Assembly: GCA_965652565.1 (NCBI GenBank) | Contig: CBFGWL010000004.1 | Location: forward strand, 19,597 to 83,596 | Length of the DNA stretch: 64,000 nt | Reading direction: 5' to 3' | DNA from: RSA11 sp965652565 | GTDB lineage: Bacteria; Actinomycetota; Thermoleophilia; Solirubrobacterales; 70-9 | The notes under the pieces: generated by a model | The model's input: the letters and a program-made list of their open reading frames with translations, nothing else | What the model was told of the DNA's origin: nothing | The model's database searches: none | Translations under genes and position numbers: made by a program | In this document: one piece after another, positions 63,620 to 64,000 of the stretch | Layout of the letters: every line of letters starts with the position of its first letter | How positions within the stretch are numbered: position 1 is the first letter of the stretch

Positions 63620-64000
63620 GCGGCGGTCCGAAGAGCTCCTTCAGTCGCTGCAGCGTGACAACGGTGTCGCGATGGAGGACACCCGTCATCCCCACCGCCT
63701 CGGCGCCCTCGACGTTCTCGCGCAGATCGTCGACGAACACCGCCTCGGCCGGCTCGATCTCCAGGCGCTCGCACGCCAGCAGGTAGATCTCGGGCTGGGG
63801 CTTGTGCAGGCCGACCTCGCCCGAGATCACCGTGGCGTCGAAGTAGTCGATCGGCGCGCGCTCGTAGATGCCCGTGCCCCACGAGTTGGTGATCAGCCCG
63901 GTGCGCACGCCGGCCGCCCGCGCGGCGCGCACGGCGCCGATCATCGCCTCGTCGGGGCGCAGCCCGCCGAACAGGCGCCCGATCAGCCCCTCGTGGCGCT
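63585..64000 (-). CDS. HAD-superfamily hydrolase (cut by the window end)
   Basis: The frame is open from the stop at 63585 to the right edge of the window, about 138 residues. It is the C-terminal part of a HAD hydrolase: motif II is GLITNSWG, motif III is the lysine in GLHKPQPEIY, and motif IV is VFVDDLRENV. FDATVISGEVG is typical of the epoxide-hydrolase N-terminal phosphatase group. Motif I (DxDxT) lies beyond the window. An internal ATG at 63944 is not the start, since conserved sequence (LIGRLFGGLRPDEA) continues upstream. Confidence 0.85.
   Translation of the reverse strand, partial: RHEGLIGRLFGGLRPDEAMIGAVRAARAAGVRTGLITNSWGTGIYERAPIDYFDATVISGEVGLHKPQPEIYLLACERLEIEPAEAVFVDDLRENVEGAEAVGMTGVLHRDTVVTLQRLKELFGPPLRASTPEARGG

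Overview
The window is very GC-rich chromosomal DNA with many GTG and TTG starts and 1-4 base overlaps between neighbouring genes. Gene content points to an actinobacterium, most likely class Thermoleophilia (Solirubrobacterales-like). The clues are a fused E2-E1 2-oxoglutarate dehydrogenase, a SigB/RsbV/RsbW-type stress module, a decaprenyl-phosphate phosphoribosyltransferase homologue, secreted proteins with C-terminal Ig-like modules of a kind I associate with this class, and an actinobacterial-style PHO box. The taxonomic call is inference from content. I see no insertion sequence, prophage, CRISPR array, tRNA or rRNA; it reads as ordinary core chromosome with some unusual local arrangements.

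Layout. (1) 1-7441, phosphate and polyphosphate: end of pstC, pstA, pstB, phoU, an exopolyphosphatase, a secreted M1-type peptidase, then polyphosphate kinase preceded by three 11-bp PHO-box units. (2) 7501-13938, single genes: an amine-oxidase-like FAD enzyme, a lipoprotein sulfatase, an ArsR/SRPBCC pair, a cupin with an apparent internal deletion, a Mug-type glycosylase variant, a GNAT and dinB. (3) 13935-16948, a two-gene aldehyde dehydrogenase operon (mmsA plus a second ALDH). (4) 17078-19184, anti-anti-sigma and anti-sigma genes convergent with a SigB/F sigma factor. (5) 19243-29377, a polyamine uptake and breakdown locus: potA-potD-potB-potC diverging from a class III aminotransferase, a PucR regulator, alanine dehydrogenase and an aminobutyraldehyde-type dehydrogenase. 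(6) 29432-32543: gluQ, azlD, azlC, then an NlpC/P60 hydrolase under a clear c-di-AMP (ydaO-yuaA) riboswitch. (7) 32632-41601: an SDR, aconitase, a candidate small RNA locus, a DUF3817 protein and the fused 2-oxoglutarate dehydrogenase carrying two lipoyl domains. (8) 41754-45929: a zinc-ribbon protein, a two-domain fatty acyl-CoA reductase and a convergent alkyl-DHAP synthase homologue, together suggesting ether-lipid synthesis. (9) 45997-53480: secreted beta-helix and delta-60 repeat proteins, a UbiA-family prenyltransferase, an epimerase and a STAND-type ATPase regulator. (10) 53557-64000: a paired acyl-CoA dehydrogenase, two unknown small genes, citrate synthase, a PfkB kinase, a quinone oxidoreductase, a DEAD-box helicase, signal peptidase I, a membrane protein and a cut-off HAD hydrolase.

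How the genes work together. Three TCA-cycle enzymes (acnA, kgd, gltA) lie within 25 kb. In the polyamine locus the aminotransferase would pass the amino group to pyruvate, alanine dehydrogenase would turn the alanine back into pyruvate plus ammonia and NADH, and the dehydrogenase would oxidise aminobutyraldehyde to GABA. The phosphate block joins uptake, signalling and polyphosphate turnover. The most unusual items are the candidate small RNA at 36425-36641 (minus strand; two hairpins whose 16-nt loops are C-rich), the complete lipoyl-bearing E2-E1 fusion, the acyl-CoA reductase/alkyl-DHAP synthase pair and the regulated NlpC/P60 leader.
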